64,000 nucleotides of DNA from Bacillus cereus group sp. RP43 (GTDB taxonomy: Bacteria; Bacillota; Bacilli; Bacillales; Bacillaceae_G), in contig NZ_JARVHQ010000001.1 of assembly GCF_040459645.1 (NCBI RefSeq), forward strand, positions 3,410,001 through 3,474,000. Reading direction: 5' to 3'. Position 1 is the stretch's first letter; the number at the start of each line of letters is the position of its first letter. The notes below the pieces were generated by a model. It made no database searches, was not told the DNA's origin, and saw only the letters and a list, made by a program, of their open reading frames with translations. Both the position numbers and the translations under genes were made by a program. Positions 9,532 through 18,784 of this stretch are shown here, piece after piece.

Positions 9532-9648
9532 ATATGTTCACCTTTCTGCTTTTCACTCAAATACGCTGTATCCTACTCAGTAAAAAAACGGCACATTTTT
9601 GCTATTATCATGCCCCTTCACACCCAATATATCCAATATGTACAAAGC

Positions 9649-9691
9649 AAAAAGAGCCCGATTCAAAATAATATTTGAACCGGACTCTTTT
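9649..9691 (-). terminator. Rho-independent terminator after the CD3324-type gene
   Basis: An inverted repeat AAAAGAG-CCG-TTCAAA ... TTTGAA-CGG-CTCTTTT with a T run on the minus strand. Confidence 0.75.
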
Positions 9692-9695
9692 ATTC

Positions 9696-9959
9696 TCATT
9701 TAGAATACACAATCTTTTTAATCGTTTCTCCAGAAAGAAAATATTCTTCTGCAAGTTGATGAATAGCAATTCCGCTTTTAAACGCTTCTTTAATTGCTCT
9801 ATTTCTTTCATCCAGTTGCTTTCTTCCTCCAGATCGTGTACCCCACTTATAATGTTTCGTTTCTTGTTTTGGAATGTAAATTGTTTCACCTTGTATATAC
9901 TTTTGAATTTCAGTAATTAAACTCTCTGGTAAAACGGCCTTAGCCTTTACGTATTTCAT
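9696..9959 (-). CDS. CD3324-family helix-turn-helix protein
   Basis: An 87-residue protein matching the small CD3324 family: the MKYVKAKAVLPESLITEIQK start, YIPKQ, the WGTRSGGRK linker and a C-terminal HTH (IHQLAEEYFLSGETIKKIV) resembling the Mor activator. The SD (AGGGGCGAG) is imperfect. The family is presumed to bind DNA, but targets are unknown. A short frame with a very strong SD lies 100 nt upstream on the same strand and may be co-transcribed. Confidence 0.75.
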   Translation of the reverse strand: MKYVKAKAVLPESLITEIQKYIQGETIYIPKQETKHYKWGTRSGGRKQLDERNRAIKEAFKSGIAIHQLAEEYFLSGETIKKIVYSK

Positions 9960-10058
9960 TTCTGCTCGCCCCTTATTTTTTATGGTTCATTTCAATAAGG
10001 TGCAAAGCCAAATATAAAAAATGATACGAGCTCATTTAGGCGATTGTATATTACTTGT

Positions 10059-10142
10059 CTACCTCACGCAAAGTATCGCCATTTCCATACTTGGCTTTGC
10101 ATGAGACGCTGCAGTGTCTGGCAATTGAATTGTAATCGCCAT
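10059..10142 (-). CDS. Short hypothetical peptide (27 aa) with strong SD
   Basis: A minus-strand frame (MAITIQLPDTAASHAK... ending AILCVR) preceded by a perfect AGGAGG with eight bases to the ATG. It has no clear membrane segment. It lies upstream of the CD3324-type gene in an otherwise empty 330-bp gap. It may be a leader peptide, a short functional peptide, or the intact start of a decayed gene; I do not recognise it. Confidence 0.4.
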   Translation of the reverse strand: MAITIQLPDTAASHAKPSMEMAILCVR

Positions 10143-10286
10143 ATAAACACCTCCTAATATACCTTTTGCATTTTATTATATGATAAATTTCCTCTCCTTG
10201 CATCTTCATCCTTTTTCAAAGCACCAAGTTACTTAGTTTGATATAATACTTTTTAATCGAATCAAAAATAAATGTGAGGTTGTATT

Positions 10287-10991
10287 ATGAAGAAAAAAAT
10301 AATCATTACATTAGTTACACTACTTATTATTGTTATATCATTATTCGGCACGTACAAATTAATGAACGCAAGAAGCTTTCAATTATTTGGAGATTTAACA
10401 AATCGCGTAGAAACAAATGAAAAATTGATTGCTTTAACTTTTGATGATGGTCCTACTAACAATGTAAAACAAATACTACCACTACTAGATAAGTACAATG
10501 CTAAAGCTACTTTCTTTGTTATCGGAAACGAATTAGAAAATAATTTACCATTAGGAAAATCAATTATTCAATCTGGACACCAACTTGGAAACCATACATA
10601 TTCTCATAATAGAATGGTTTTCAAAACACCTTCTTTTATTAAAGAAGAAATAGAAAAAACGAATTCATTAATTCGCCAAACAGGATATACAGGTGAAATT
10701 GATTTTAGACCCCCTAACGGCAAGAAATTAATTGGACTACCATATTATTTAAATAACAACAATATCAAAACGATTACATGGGATCTTGAACCTGATACTT
10801 TTTATAAATCTGCAACTGACAAAATTGACTACGTCAATAAGAATATAAAACCTGGTTCTATCATTTTATTGCACTCTATGTACGATGAATCTAATGAAAA
10901 TCTACAAACTATTGAAGGTATTTTAGACTCTTTATCTAAAAAGGGCTATCAATTCGTGACAGTAACTGAACTGCAAAAAAGAGCAAAATAA
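10287..10991 (+). CDS. Membrane-anchored polysaccharide deacetylase (NodB domain)
   Basis: A 234-residue protein with an N-terminal signal-anchor (about residues 4-24) and a NodB/CE4 domain. Seen are LTFDDGPTNN (general base and metal Asp), the metal-binding pair in GNHTYSH, the FRPPNG motif and IILLHS near the end. Such enzymes remove acetyl groups from GlcNAc or MurNAc in peptidoglycan, or from related polymers, at the outer face of the membrane. B. cereus encodes many paralogues, so the exact substrate cannot be assigned. Start ATG with GTGAGGT upstream. Confidence 0.88.
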   Translation: MKKKIIITLVTLLIIVISLFGTYKLMNARSFQLFGDLTNRVETNEKLIALTFDDGPTNNVKQILPLLDKYNAKATFFVIGNELENNLPLGKSIIQSGHQLGNHTYSHNRMVFKTPSFIKEEIEKTNSLIRQTGYTGEIDFRPPNGKKLIGLPYYLNNNNIKTITWDLEPDTFYKSATDKIDYVNKNIKPGSIILLHSMYDESNENLQTIEGILDSLSKKGYQFVTVTELQKRAK

Positions 10992-11031
10992 AAAGGTAGC
11001 GTATCATACCACGATACGCTACCTTTCTTTT
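10990..11031. terminator. Bidirectional rho-independent terminator
   Basis: A strong inverted repeat AAAGGTAGCGTATC...GATACGCTACCTTT between the converging deacetylase and NSS transporter genes. Confidence 0.85.
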
Positions 11032-12367
11032 ATATAATTCCAAGCACATTTAGGAATACGATAATAATCGCAATTGGTGCAATATAGCGAAGTAAGAATA
11101 ACCATAATACGAATAGTTTATAGCCTTTATTTTTACTTACACCAAGCTCTTTCATTAATACATCTTTCTTCATTTTCAACGGAACAAAGATGGAAACTAA
11201 TAAAACACCAAGCGGCATTAGTATGTTACTAACCGCATAATCTGCTAAATCAAAAATTGTTTTCCCAAATGGTTTCACATCGCTTAACAAACCGAATGAT
11301 AATGCTGATGGTACCCCAACAACGAAGATTAATAATCCTACGATTAAGGCCATTTTTTCACGTTTCCCTTTACCTTTTGCAGTTAAAGATGCAACGCTAA
11401 TTTCTAACATCGAAATTGCTGATGTAATAGTAGCAAAGAAGAATAGTAATAAGAAAACGATGAAGAATAATTTTCCGAACGCCATTTTGCTGAAAATAGC
11501 TGGCAATACGATAAATAATAGTCCTGGTCCTTGAGATGGTTCCATTCCAAATGCGAACACAACTGGGAAAATTGCCAGTCCTGCAAGTAATGTAATGACA
11601 AGTGTTAAAGCTACGATAGAAAATGCTGAACGCGGTAAACTTTCTTCTTTCGGTAAGTATGAGCTATACGTTACCATAACGGCTACACCGACAGATAGCG
11701 AGAAGAATGATTGCCCCATTGCATATAAAATGATTTCTGATGTTACGTTTGAGAAATCAGGTTGTAAGAAGAAACGAACCCCTTCTCCAGCACCGTCTAA
11801 CGTAAGTGCACGAACGATTAATACAAAGAATAAAACGAATAGTGCTGGCATGAAATATTTATTTACTTTTTCAACACCATTTTGTACACCTTTACTTACG
11901 ATAAAAATAGTAATAAGGATGAATAATAGCTGTGATCCAACTGCTAAATACGGATTGGAAATGATTTCACCAAACGTAGCTTCGTATGCTCCATTTCCTT
12001 CCCATAGTCTACCTGTAATTGCATTCCATAAGTATAATAAAATCCATCCTCCTACAACACTGTAGAAAGAAAGTAGTATGAAACAAGTTACAATCCCCAA
12101 TTTCCCTAACCATGGCCATAGTGTTTTTGGTGCGATTTCTCTATACGCATCAACGGCCTCTTTTTGTGTACTTCTTCCGATAACAAATTCAGCTAATAAT
12201 AGCGGTAAACCAATTAATAATGTGAAACCGATGAAAATAAGGAAGAACGCGCCGCCTCCTCCGATTCCGGCCATATACGGGAATTTCCAAATTGCCCCAA
12301 GACCAATTGCTGAACCTGCTGCAGCTAATACGAAACCTAATTTCGATGTCCATTGCTGTGAATTCAT
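11030..12367 (-). CDS. Sodium-dependent amino-acid transporter (NSS/SNF family)
   Basis: A 445-residue LeuT-fold symporter with about eleven hydrophobic segments. The first helix carries the unwound sodium/substrate site pattern ([20 protein letters not shown]), followed by NGGGAF-like GIGGGGAFF. It moves an amino acid inward with Na+. The gene sits behind a T-box leader with three antiterminator/terminator modules and a specifier best read as UUC, so the cargo may be phenylalanine or another aromatic amino acid. SD AGAGGAG before the ATG. Cargo is an inference from the RNA leader. Confidence 0.9.
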   Translation of the reverse strand: MNSQQWTSKLGFVLAAAGSAIGLGAIWKFPYMAGIGGGGAFFLIFIGFTLLIGLPLLLAEFVIGRSTQKEAVDAYREIAPKTLWPWLGKLGIVTCFILLSFYSVVGGWILLYLWNAITGRLWEGNGAYEATFGEIISNPYLAVGSQLLFILITIFIVSKGVQNGVEKVNKYFMPALFVLFFVLIVRALTLDGAGEGVRFFLQPDFSNVTSEIILYAMGQSFFSLSVGVAVMVTYSSYLPKEESLPRSAFSIVALTLVITLLAGLAIFPVVFAFGMEPSQGPGLLFIVLPAIFSKMAFGKLFFIVFLLLFFFATITSAISMLEISVASLTAKGKGKREKMALIVGLLIFVVGVPSALSFGLLSDVKPFGKTIFDLADYAVSNILMPLGVLLVSIFVPLKMKKDVLMKELGVSKNKGYKLFVLWLFLLRYIAPIAIIIVFLNVLGII

Positions 12368-12463
12368 CTGTTAATCTCCTCTCTTTATCTTTTTCAGTTT
12401 ACAATTTAGTATTTATATAATTCTATCTACACCCTTTTCTAATACGCTCACTTCCTCCCTAAT

Positions 12464-12905
12464 AAAAAACGCCCCTACGCAAATACGTAGGGACGACAAA
12501 AAATATCGCGGTACCACCCTAGTTATGAAGATACAACAAAAGTAAGACCTAAATAAAAAACGTCCCTACGTAAATACGTAGGGACGATAAAATATCGCGG
12601 TACCACCCTAGTTATGAAGCCACACCAAAGTTAGGACCTAAATAAAAAACGTCCCTACGTAAAATACGTAGGGACGATATATATCGCGGTACCACCCTAG
12701 TTGTGAAAAAATCTTCACCACTTTATTTGATAACGGTATGAACTACCGTCTTTCATTTCCTCACAATGTGAAATTTATGAAAGATGCTCCAGGACGAACT
12801 TCATGAATAATCTATATACTGATTCACACCAACCATCAGCTCTCTGAAATAGGGAGATTTTCACTACTATACCCTTTCATTGCTCAAATATTATTTTCCG
12901 AATTG
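12464..12905 (-). promoter_or_regulatory. T-box leader with three tandem antiterminator/terminator modules, likely Phe-type
   Basis: On the minus strand a single Stem I (about 12780-12890, with AGAGAGCTGATGG and CTGGAGCATC) is followed by three copies of a T-box core (GGTGGTACCGCG) at plus-strand 12685-12702, 12596-12613 and 12507-12524, exactly 89 bp apart. Each is followed by its own terminator hairpin (CGTCCCTACG ... CGTAGGGACG) and T run (about 12649-12676, 12560-12587, 12464-12495). The specifier aligned with the ilvD and asnA leaders is UUC (12796-12798), phenylalanine. Only one tRNA-sensing stem is present. Confidence 0.93.
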
Positions 12906-13073
12906 ATTACTATCATTTTTATCATACATTAAAAATAGTGTCAACTTATATTTTGAAATTTTATGCATTACATTCTATTTAAAAATTCAAAATATGACTT
13001 TTAAATGAATAGTATTAGAACATTTATGGTTTATACTGTATTAACTTCTCTAACAGGTTTATAGTAGTATACG

Positions 13074-13165
13074 ATAAAGTGAAACTTTAATCAGTGAGGG
13101 TTTTGTTCCTCCCCCACTGATTATTAGCCCACACCAATCGGGCGTTTACGGGCAGCACGAGCAGG
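13074..13165. repeat. Interspersed hairpin repeat, copy 1
   Basis: Contains a stem AATCAGTGAGGG ... CCCCCACTGATT (13089-13122) flanked by AAAGTGAAACTTT on one side and an ATTAGCCCACACC tail on the other. The first part recurs at 55311-55365 on the opposite strand. It lies just upstream of the flippase gene. It resembles the short repeats scattered through B. cereus genomes; the exact family name was not verified. Confidence 0.6.
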
Positions 13166-13176
13166 AGGAAAGAATT

Positions 13177-14811
13177 TTGTCTACTTCAAAAGTTTTAAAA
13201 GGTACCGCTTTATTAAGTGGTGCAACAATGATTTCACGAATTTTAGGTTTTATATACTTTTTCCCCTTTCAATTATTAGTTGGAACGCAAGGGGTCGCTT
13301 TATATGGATACGCATACTCTTGGTACGGTATTTTATTAAGCTTTTCAACAGCTGGTATTCCTATTGCCGTCTCAAAATTTGTTGCAAAACATAATGCGCT
13401 TGGTGATTATAGTACAAGTAAAAAATTGTATAACTCGAGCGTAAAATTAATGCTGTTTATGGGCTTTTTAGGATTTTTAACTTTATTTATTGGAGCACCG
13501 TACATATCACAATTTATTATTCGCTCGAAAACGCCAGATCCACAATTTATCGCCGACGTAACACTTACAATGCGAGCATTAAGTTTCGCGCTTATTATCG
13601 TACCAGCTATGAGTGTTACACGTGGTTATTTCCAAGGTTTTCAGCACATGAAACCAAGTGCTGTTTCTCAAGTTGTGGAACAAATCGCACGCGTCGTTTT
13701 CATTTTAGTTGGTAGTTTTATCGTCTCAAAACTATTAGGAGGTTCAGTAGCTTCTTCTGTTGCAGTTGCTACGTTTGGCGCTGTTATCGGGGCACTTGCC
13801 AGCGTCTCTATTTTAATGCTGTACTGGAAAAAGTATAACGGATTAAAGCCTCCTGAAGGTGAATTAAAGTCAAGGGCATCCGATATTCCATTAAGAAATA
13901 TTTATATGGAATTACTTCGATATGCAATCCCAATTGTATTTGTTGGTATTGCAATTCCACTCTATACGTTAGTAGATCAATATACCGTAGCTGATGTCCT
14001 TAGAGCGATGGGAGAGCCTTTAGAAACCGCGAATGCAGTTTTCGCTTATATAACGAACTATGCACAAAAGTTAATTATGATTCCGGCTTCACTTGCAACT
14101 GGATTCTCATTAACAATTATTCCGGCTATAACGAAATCATTTACAAGCGGAAAACTAGAAGAATTACAAGAACAAATTTCAAAGATATTCCAAGTATTGT
14201 TATTCTTCACTATCCCAGCCGCATTCGGTCTAGCAAGTATCGCTTACGATGCCTTCCGCATGGTTTATGTAAATCCTGAAATTGCACTTGGTGGATCACA
14301 ATATTTAATTTCATTTGCACCGTCTGCTATATTAAGTGCGATTTTCACAGTTTCAGCAGCCATATTACAAGGCATTGATTATCAAAGAAAAACAATGATT
14401 GCATTCTCAGTCGGTATTCTCGTTAAAATTGTGGTGAACACACCACTTTTACACTTATTCGGTGGACATGGCGCTGTACTTGGAACAATTCTTGGATATC
14501 TCGTTTCAAATATTATTATGTTGTACTGCATCGTTAAGTTTGCGAAATTTAAAATTGGCGAAACAGCAAAAACAGTATTTCTTATTACGATTTACTCCGC
14601 GGCAATGTCTGCTGTTGTAATTGCATTAAGAGCATTTATAAGCTGGATTATTCCTGGTCAATCTTATATAGAATCACTGGTTATTGTGTTTATATGCGCA
14701 TCAGCAGGAGGACTTGTTTATCTTTTATTCGTATTAACGAGCGGACTTGCTTCGCATATTCTCGGTAATCGTATTCAACGTTTGCCTATATTAGGAAAGC
14801 TAGTAAAATAA
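13177..14811 (+). CDS. MurJ/SpoVB-type lipid flippase (MOP superfamily)
   Basis: A 544-residue polytopic membrane protein with about fourteen helices and the signature start of the polysaccharide-biosynthesis/SpoVB/YtgP group (KGTALLSGATMISRILGF, TAGIPIAVSKFVAK). Members flip undecaprenyl-linked sugars, including lipid II, across the membrane. The start is TTG at 13177, set by GGAGGA seven bases upstream. The length equals that of B. subtilis YtgP (MurJ), but B. cereus has several paralogues, so I do not fix the symbol. No polymerase gene is adjacent. Confidence 0.85.
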   Translation: MSTSKVLKGTALLSGATMISRILGFIYFFPFQLLVGTQGVALYGYAYSWYGILLSFSTAGIPIAVSKFVAKHNALGDYSTSKKLYNSSVKLMLFMGFLGFLTLFIGAPYISQFIIRSKTPDPQFIADVTLTMRALSFALIIVPAMSVTRGYFQGFQHMKPSAVSQVVEQIARVVFILVGSFIVSKLLGGSVASSVAVATFGAVIGALASVSILMLYWKKYNGLKPPEGELKSRASDIPLRNIYMELLRYAIPIVFVGIAIPLYTLVDQYTVADVLRAMGEPLETANAVFAYITNYAQKLIMIPASLATGFSLTIIPAITKSFTSGKLEELQEQISKIFQVLLFFTIPAAFGLASIAYDAFRMVYVNPEIALGGSQYLISFAPSAILSAIFTVSAAILQGIDYQRKTMIAFSVGILVKIVVNTPLLHLFGGHGAVLGTILGYLVSNIIMLYCIVKFAKFKIGETAKTVFLITIYSAAMSAVVIALRAFISWIIPGQSYIESLVIVFICASAGGLVYLLFVLTSGLASHILGNRIQRLPILGKLVK

Positions 14812-14853
14812 AAAAACAAGAGATGTAACTCGTTGTTACATCTCTTGTTTTTT
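14811..14853. terminator. Bidirectional rho-independent terminator
   Basis: AAAACAAGAGATGTAAC ... GTTACATCTCTTGTTTT between the converging flippase and nucleotidyltransferase genes, with T runs on both sides. Confidence 0.88.
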
Positions 14854-15676
14854 ACTTCGCATATTGAATACGCTTTTGTTGTTCAGCGATATTTAACCCC
14901 GGAGCATATTGTTCTACTAAATGTAATACCTCTTCAATTAGCACTTCTAACTCCTGTACACTATACTCTGGTTTCCCTATCAACGTATTCGCCATACGCT
15001 CATATAAATTTTCAGGTTTAATACTCATTCGTTCCACATTATATGGCATCCATTTAAACGCAGGATGATGCACGTACATTCGGTTCAGACCAAATAAGAC
15101 CCCAAATATATTTCTTTGCACTTCACAAATGACATCATATAGCATAAGCCAATCTTTCCGTTTTAAAAGCGCCTCTCGATTATGCCAACGATTACTAAAC
15201 CAAAGATTTTCTGAGATCATTCTTTTCTCCAGTTCTTCTGGATATGCTTCAACCCTATCTTTTAGACCCTGTACTTTCACCTCTCCATACAAACTCACAC
15301 CATCATGAACTGATGACACAATACATTGTTTCTCATAATTTATATCATACTGCTCTACAACTTCTAAAATAACCTTTTCCACTGTCACTGTTAAAAAATT
15401 ACTAATCTCTAGTTTAATTCCTTCTTTCGTCAAATACGTTTCCGACCATTCTTCTTCCTCGTATGGATGATATGACAAAATAGTGCCACCTATAGTTTCG
15501 ATTGGCTTTTGACGGTCTTTATCCTCAGGTGATGCTGACCATAAAATATGTAATTCGATATCCGAATGTTCATCTTCTAATTTTCTCGCTACAGAGCCTG
15601 CTAAAATAATAGCCTCGACTTTCGGATTTTCCCTATAAATCTCCGATATTTCTATCGCTTTCTCTTTTAATCCCAT
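14852..15676 (-). CDS. Nucleotidyltransferase-domain protein
   Basis: A 274-residue protein with an N-terminal pol-beta/MNT-type nucleotidyltransferase domain: AIILAGSVARKLEDEHSDIEL gives the GS motif and an acidic pair typical of the superfamily. The C-terminal half is helical and resembles the DUF4037-type extension of stand-alone nucleotidyltransferases (aminoglycoside adenylyltransferase-like). SD GGGGGGG eight bases before the ATG. The target (drug, tRNA or protein) cannot be read from sequence. It is a single gene. Confidence 0.75.
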   Translation of the reverse strand: MGLKEKAIEISEIYRENPKVEAIILAGSVARKLEDEHSDIELHILWSASPEDKDRQKPIETIGGTILSYHPYEEEEWSETYLTKEGIKLEISNFLTVTVEKVILEVVEQYDINYEKQCIVSSVHDGVSLYGEVKVQGLKDRVEAYPEELEKRMISENLWFSNRWHNREALLKRKDWLMLYDVICEVQRNIFGVLFGLNRMYVHHPAFKWMPYNVERMSIKPENLYERMANTLIGKPEYSVQELEVLIEEVLHLVEQYAPGLNIAEQQKRIQYAK

Positions 15677-15770
15677 TTCATTCCCCCCCTAAAACTGCAG
15701 TACTTCCCTTACTTTTCATTTATCTATTTCGATATTTCATATTATATTACCTTTTCAAATTCACACTTAA

Positions 15771-16283
15771 TCAAATTTCTACCCAATAACGCTGAACAAT
15801 TTCACCAGTATGAGAAGAAACTACTTCATTTTCTAACACACCGCCAACCTTTTGGATCGTTTTAGCAGAGCTGATATTTGATTTATCGCAAGTTATTAAT
15901 ACTTTCTGCAACCCTAATTTTTGAGCCCAAGCTAAAGAAAGTTGAAGTTGTTTCGTAGCGTAACCTTGGCGACGTTTATTTGGATGGATACTATAACCAA
16001 TATGACCACTTTCCAGCAATAATTCTGGATTTAATCGGTGTCTAATATTCACAAAACCGATAAGTTCTCCTTTTTCAAAACTTAAAAATTGACTAGATGG
16101 TACTCGATTCGCTTGTAAGTTTTCTCCTACTTCTTGTATACTCACTTTTTCAAACCATTCATCTAGAGAATCAAAATTTTGTAAAGAACTACTGCCGTGT
16201 GGTTGTTCTCCTGCATGTAAAAATGCCTTCCGATACTCTATAATTTGTTCGCTATATTCGTATGTTGGTTTCAATAGCTTCAT
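15771..16283 (-). CDS. GNAT-family N-acetyltransferase
   Basis: A 170-residue protein with the GNAT acetyl-CoA loop (SIHPNKRRQGYATKQLQ) and the following helix and strand IGFVNIRHRLNP and VLITCDKSNISSAKTIQKVGG. The frame reaches a GTG at 16298, but GGGGAG seven bases ahead of the ATG at 16283 favours the shorter start. The substrate is unknown. Confidence 0.82.
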   Translation of the reverse strand: MKLLKPTYEYSEQIIEYRKAFLHAGEQPHGSSSLQNFDSLDEWFEKVSIQEVGENLQANRVPSSQFLSFEKGELIGFVNIRHRLNPELLLESGHIGYSIHPNKRRQGYATKQLQLSLAWAQKLGLQKVLITCDKSNISSAKTIQKVGGVLENEVVSSHTGEIVQRYWVEI

Positions 16284-16324
16284 TGTCATTCTCCCCACTC
16301 ACCCATTCTCTATTTTTCTAAAAG

Positions 16325-16370
16325 AAACACCTTAATAGCGGATTTTCATCCTTACTATTAAGGTGCTTCT
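16325..16370 (-). terminator. Rho-independent terminator after cysK
   Basis: An inverted repeat AGCACCTTAATAG ... CTATTAAGGTGTTT downstream of cysK on the minus strand. Confidence 0.75.
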
Positions 16371-16377
16371 ATCACTT

Positions 16378-17295
16378 TTATTCAAATAGCCCCATACTTA
16401 AATAACGTTCCCCTGTATCAGGCGCAATACATAAAACTTTTTTACCAGCACCTAGACGCTTCGCTATCATAATTGCGGCGTAAACAGAAGCTCCTGAAGA
16501 TGGCCCTACTAGTAATCCTTCTTGTCTTGCTAAGTTCCTCATTGTAGTTAATGCCTCTTCATCTGCAATTTGAATAATTTCGTTATACACTTCTGTATTT
16601 AAGTTTTTTGGAATAAAACCAGGACTTGTTCCGACTAGTTTATGAGGGCCTGGAACACCACCAGATAACACTGGTGACCCTTTCGGTTCGACTACTGCAA
16701 TATATAAGTTTGGTAGTTTCTCTTTTAACGTTTCACCGGTCCCTGTAATTGTTCCACCTGTTCCTGCGGTTGCTACAAATGCATCAAGCTCTCCATCCAT
16801 TTGTTCATAAATTTCAAGTGCAGTTGTATAACGGTGAATATTCGGATTTGCTGGGTTTTCAAATTGCTGCGGAATAAAACTATTTGGAATTTCTTTTTGT
16901 AACTCTATCGCCTTCGCAATTGCTCCTGGCATTCTTTGTTCCGCTGGTGTTAAAACTACTTCTGCTCCGTATGCTTTCAATAAATTAATACGCTCTTTGG
17001 ACATATTGTCTGGCATAATTAAAATAGCTTTATATCCTTTAGCTGCTGCATTCATCGCTAAACCAATTCCTGTATTGCCACTCGTCGGTTCAATAATTGT
17101 ATCCCCCGGCTTAATGAGGCCGTGTTCCTCGGCAATATGAATTAAATTATAAGCAGCACGATCTTTCACACTGCGTGACGGATTAAACATTTCCAGTTTT
17201 ACATACACATCCGCTGCGCCTTCTGGAATAAATTTAGATAATCGAACGACAGGTGTATCTCCTATTAATTCTGTAACATTTTCACATAATTTCAT
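16378..17295 (-). CDS. cysK: Cysteine synthase (O-acetylserine sulfhydrylase)
   Basis: Makes cysteine from O-acetylserine and sulfide. The 305-residue PLP fold type II protein has the Schiff-base lysine in SRSVKDRAAYN (K44), the substrate loop TSGNTG (71-76) and the phosphate-binding GTGGTITGTG. It starts 10 nt downstream of an Fsr-type exporter gene on the same strand, so the two form an operon, which is an unusual partner. B. cereus encodes more than one CysK-like enzyme; whether this one is the main sulfide-assimilating form is not decidable here. Confidence 0.92.
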   Translation of the reverse strand: MKLCENVTELIGDTPVVRLSKFIPEGAADVYVKLEMFNPSRSVKDRAAYNLIHIAEEHGLIKPGDTIIEPTSGNTGIGLAMNAAAKGYKAILIMPDNMSKERINLLKAYGAEVVLTPAEQRMPGAIAKAIELQKEIPNSFIPQQFENPANPNIHRYTTALEIYEQMDGELDAFVATAGTGGTITGTGETLKEKLPNLYIAVVEPKGSPVLSGGVPGPHKLVGTSPGFIPKNLNTEVYNEIIQIADEEALTTMRNLARQEGLLVGPSSGASVYAAIMIAKRLGAGKKVLCIAPDTGERYLSMGLFE

Positions 17296-17305
17296 AGCAC
17301 ATCTC

Positions 17306-18517
17306 CTATTCTATCGTTTTCTTATCATTTGGCAGTAACAATGAAGTCAGTCCAATTAATGGTAAACAACTACATAATAGCATAATAAACTGAAGACTAT
17401 ACATATCAGCTAATTTCCCAAGGACTACAGCACCTAATGCTCCAAGGCCAAACGCAAGGCCGACAATTAATCCTGACACCATTCCAACTTTCCCTGGAAC
17501 AAGTTCTTGTGCATATACAACGATTACACTAAAACTACTAGAGCTAATAAATCCAATGCATAAAAATAACGGTACAACCCACACGAGCGAAACGTGAGGT
17601 AGTAAAAGTGCAAGCGGCGCTGAACCGAGCATTGAAAATACAATTATCTTTTTCTTACCGAATTTATCTGCTAACGGACCACCAAAGAAAGTACCTAATA
17701 CACCAGCAATCATAAAAGCAAAGACGAAATACTGTGCATTTTTTATAGATAAACCGTAATGCTCTATTAAATAGAATTGATAGAAATTTCCGATACCAGC
17801 ACCGTACCAAGAACGTACAAATGTTAGAAAAACAAGAAGTATAATAACAAATTTAATGTGCGTACTTACAATCGCATTTTCAGCCTCAAGTGCAGCCCTC
17901 TTTTTCCTTCTTACAGCACCAGTGGCTAATTCATTTTTATACCAATTTGATACGAAAATTAGTAATACAATTCCTACTGCTGCAAAGGCTGTAAAGCCTA
18001 AAGAACCAATTTGACCAAGCGGGACGAAAATTAATGCTGTAAATATAGGAGCTAGAGAATTCCCTGTGTTTCCTCCTACTTGATATATCGCTTGTGCTAA
18101 ACCACGTTTTGCACCGGCTGCCATGTAAGCAACACGAGCGCCTTCTGGATGAAAGACCGCGGAACCTAATCCAATAAATAAAACAGAAATAATAACAACT
18201 ATAAAGTTCGGTGCAAACGCAAGTCCGATCATCCCAAGCATACTCGAAAACATACCGAGTGGTAATAAAAATGGTGACGGCTTCTTATCTGAATACATCC
18301 CAAAAACTGGTTGCATAATCGATGACGTCATATTTAACGCAAATGCAATCCACCCTACTTGCATATAAGATAAATTCATCGTTTTTTCCAAAATAGGAAA
18401 CAACGCTGGCACAACTGCTTGCATCGAATCATTCAAAAAATGTCCGAAACTAATCGCAAATAATATTCGATATATCGTCGGTGTTTCTACTGCACTTTTT
18501 TGTGAAACTGCCTGCAT
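17306..18517 (-). CDS. MFS exporter, fosmidomycin-resistance (Fsr) type
   Basis: A 403-residue, twelve-helix major facilitator. The first helix carries the Fsr hallmark SFGHFLNDSMQAVVPALFP, and HPEGARVA in helix 4-5 also fits this group. Members export fosmidomycin or other small molecules. It is translationally close to cysK (10-nt gap), so it might export a cysteine-pathway metabolite or a thiol-reactive compound; that is conjecture. SD AGGAGCG before the ATG. A 9-bp inverted repeat lies just upstream. Confidence 0.85.
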   Translation of the reverse strand: MQAVSQKSAVETPTIYRILFAISFGHFLNDSMQAVVPALFPILEKTMNLSYMQVGWIAFALNMTSSIMQPVFGMYSDKKPSPFLLPLGMFSSMLGMIGLAFAPNFIVVIISVLFIGLGSAVFHPEGARVAYMAAGAKRGLAQAIYQVGGNTGNSLAPIFTALIFVPLGQIGSLGFTAFAAVGIVLLIFVSNWYKNELATGAVRRKKRAALEAENAIVSTHIKFVIILLVFLTFVRSWYGAGIGNFYQFYLIEHYGLSIKNAQYFVFAFMIAGVLGTFFGGPLADKFGKKKIIVFSMLGSAPLALLLPHVSLVWVVPLFLCIGFISSSSFSVIVVYAQELVPGKVGMVSGLIVGLAFGLGALGAVVLGKLADMYSLQFIMLLCSCLPLIGLTSLLLPNDKKTIE

Positions 18518-18550
18518 ATACGAATCGCTCCTTCCTGTACAAAATATATT

Positions 18551-18573
18551 TTTATTACATTAAGTGTAATAAA
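18551..18573. promoter_or_regulatory. Inverted repeat in the Fsr-cysK promoter region, candidate operator
   Basis: TTTATTACA-TTAAG-TGTAATAAA, two perfect 9-bp arms around a 5-bp spacer, 34-56 bp upstream of the exporter start codon. No T run follows, so it looks like a protein-binding site rather than a terminator. Confidence 0.45.
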
Positions 18574-18744
18574 TTCTGAGTTTTGAAACATTTCTATTCT
18601 ATACTGGTTTCGTTTCTTTTTCCAGAAATTCAACTTCTAAAAAAATATATTTTTTCTATATGCTTTGTCGGATTTATTTATATGAACTCTCTGTGTTTTC
18701 TTTTATACTGGAACAGGACGAAAGGAATGCTTGCAACTATGAAG

Positions 18745-18782
18745 AAAAAGACGACCCTAAAACATATTAGGATCGCCTTTTC
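18745..18782 (-). terminator. Rho-independent terminator after hflX
   Basis: AAAAGGCGA-CCTAA ... TTAGG-TCG-CTTTTT on the minus strand, starting two bases after the hflX stop. Confidence 0.75.
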
Positions 18783-18784
18783 TA

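Noticed and set aside
12507..12702. CRISPR-like reading of the three regular 89-bp repeats
   Set aside because: The repeats contain T-box cores and terminators and are too few and too long for a CRISPR array; no cas gene is nearby.
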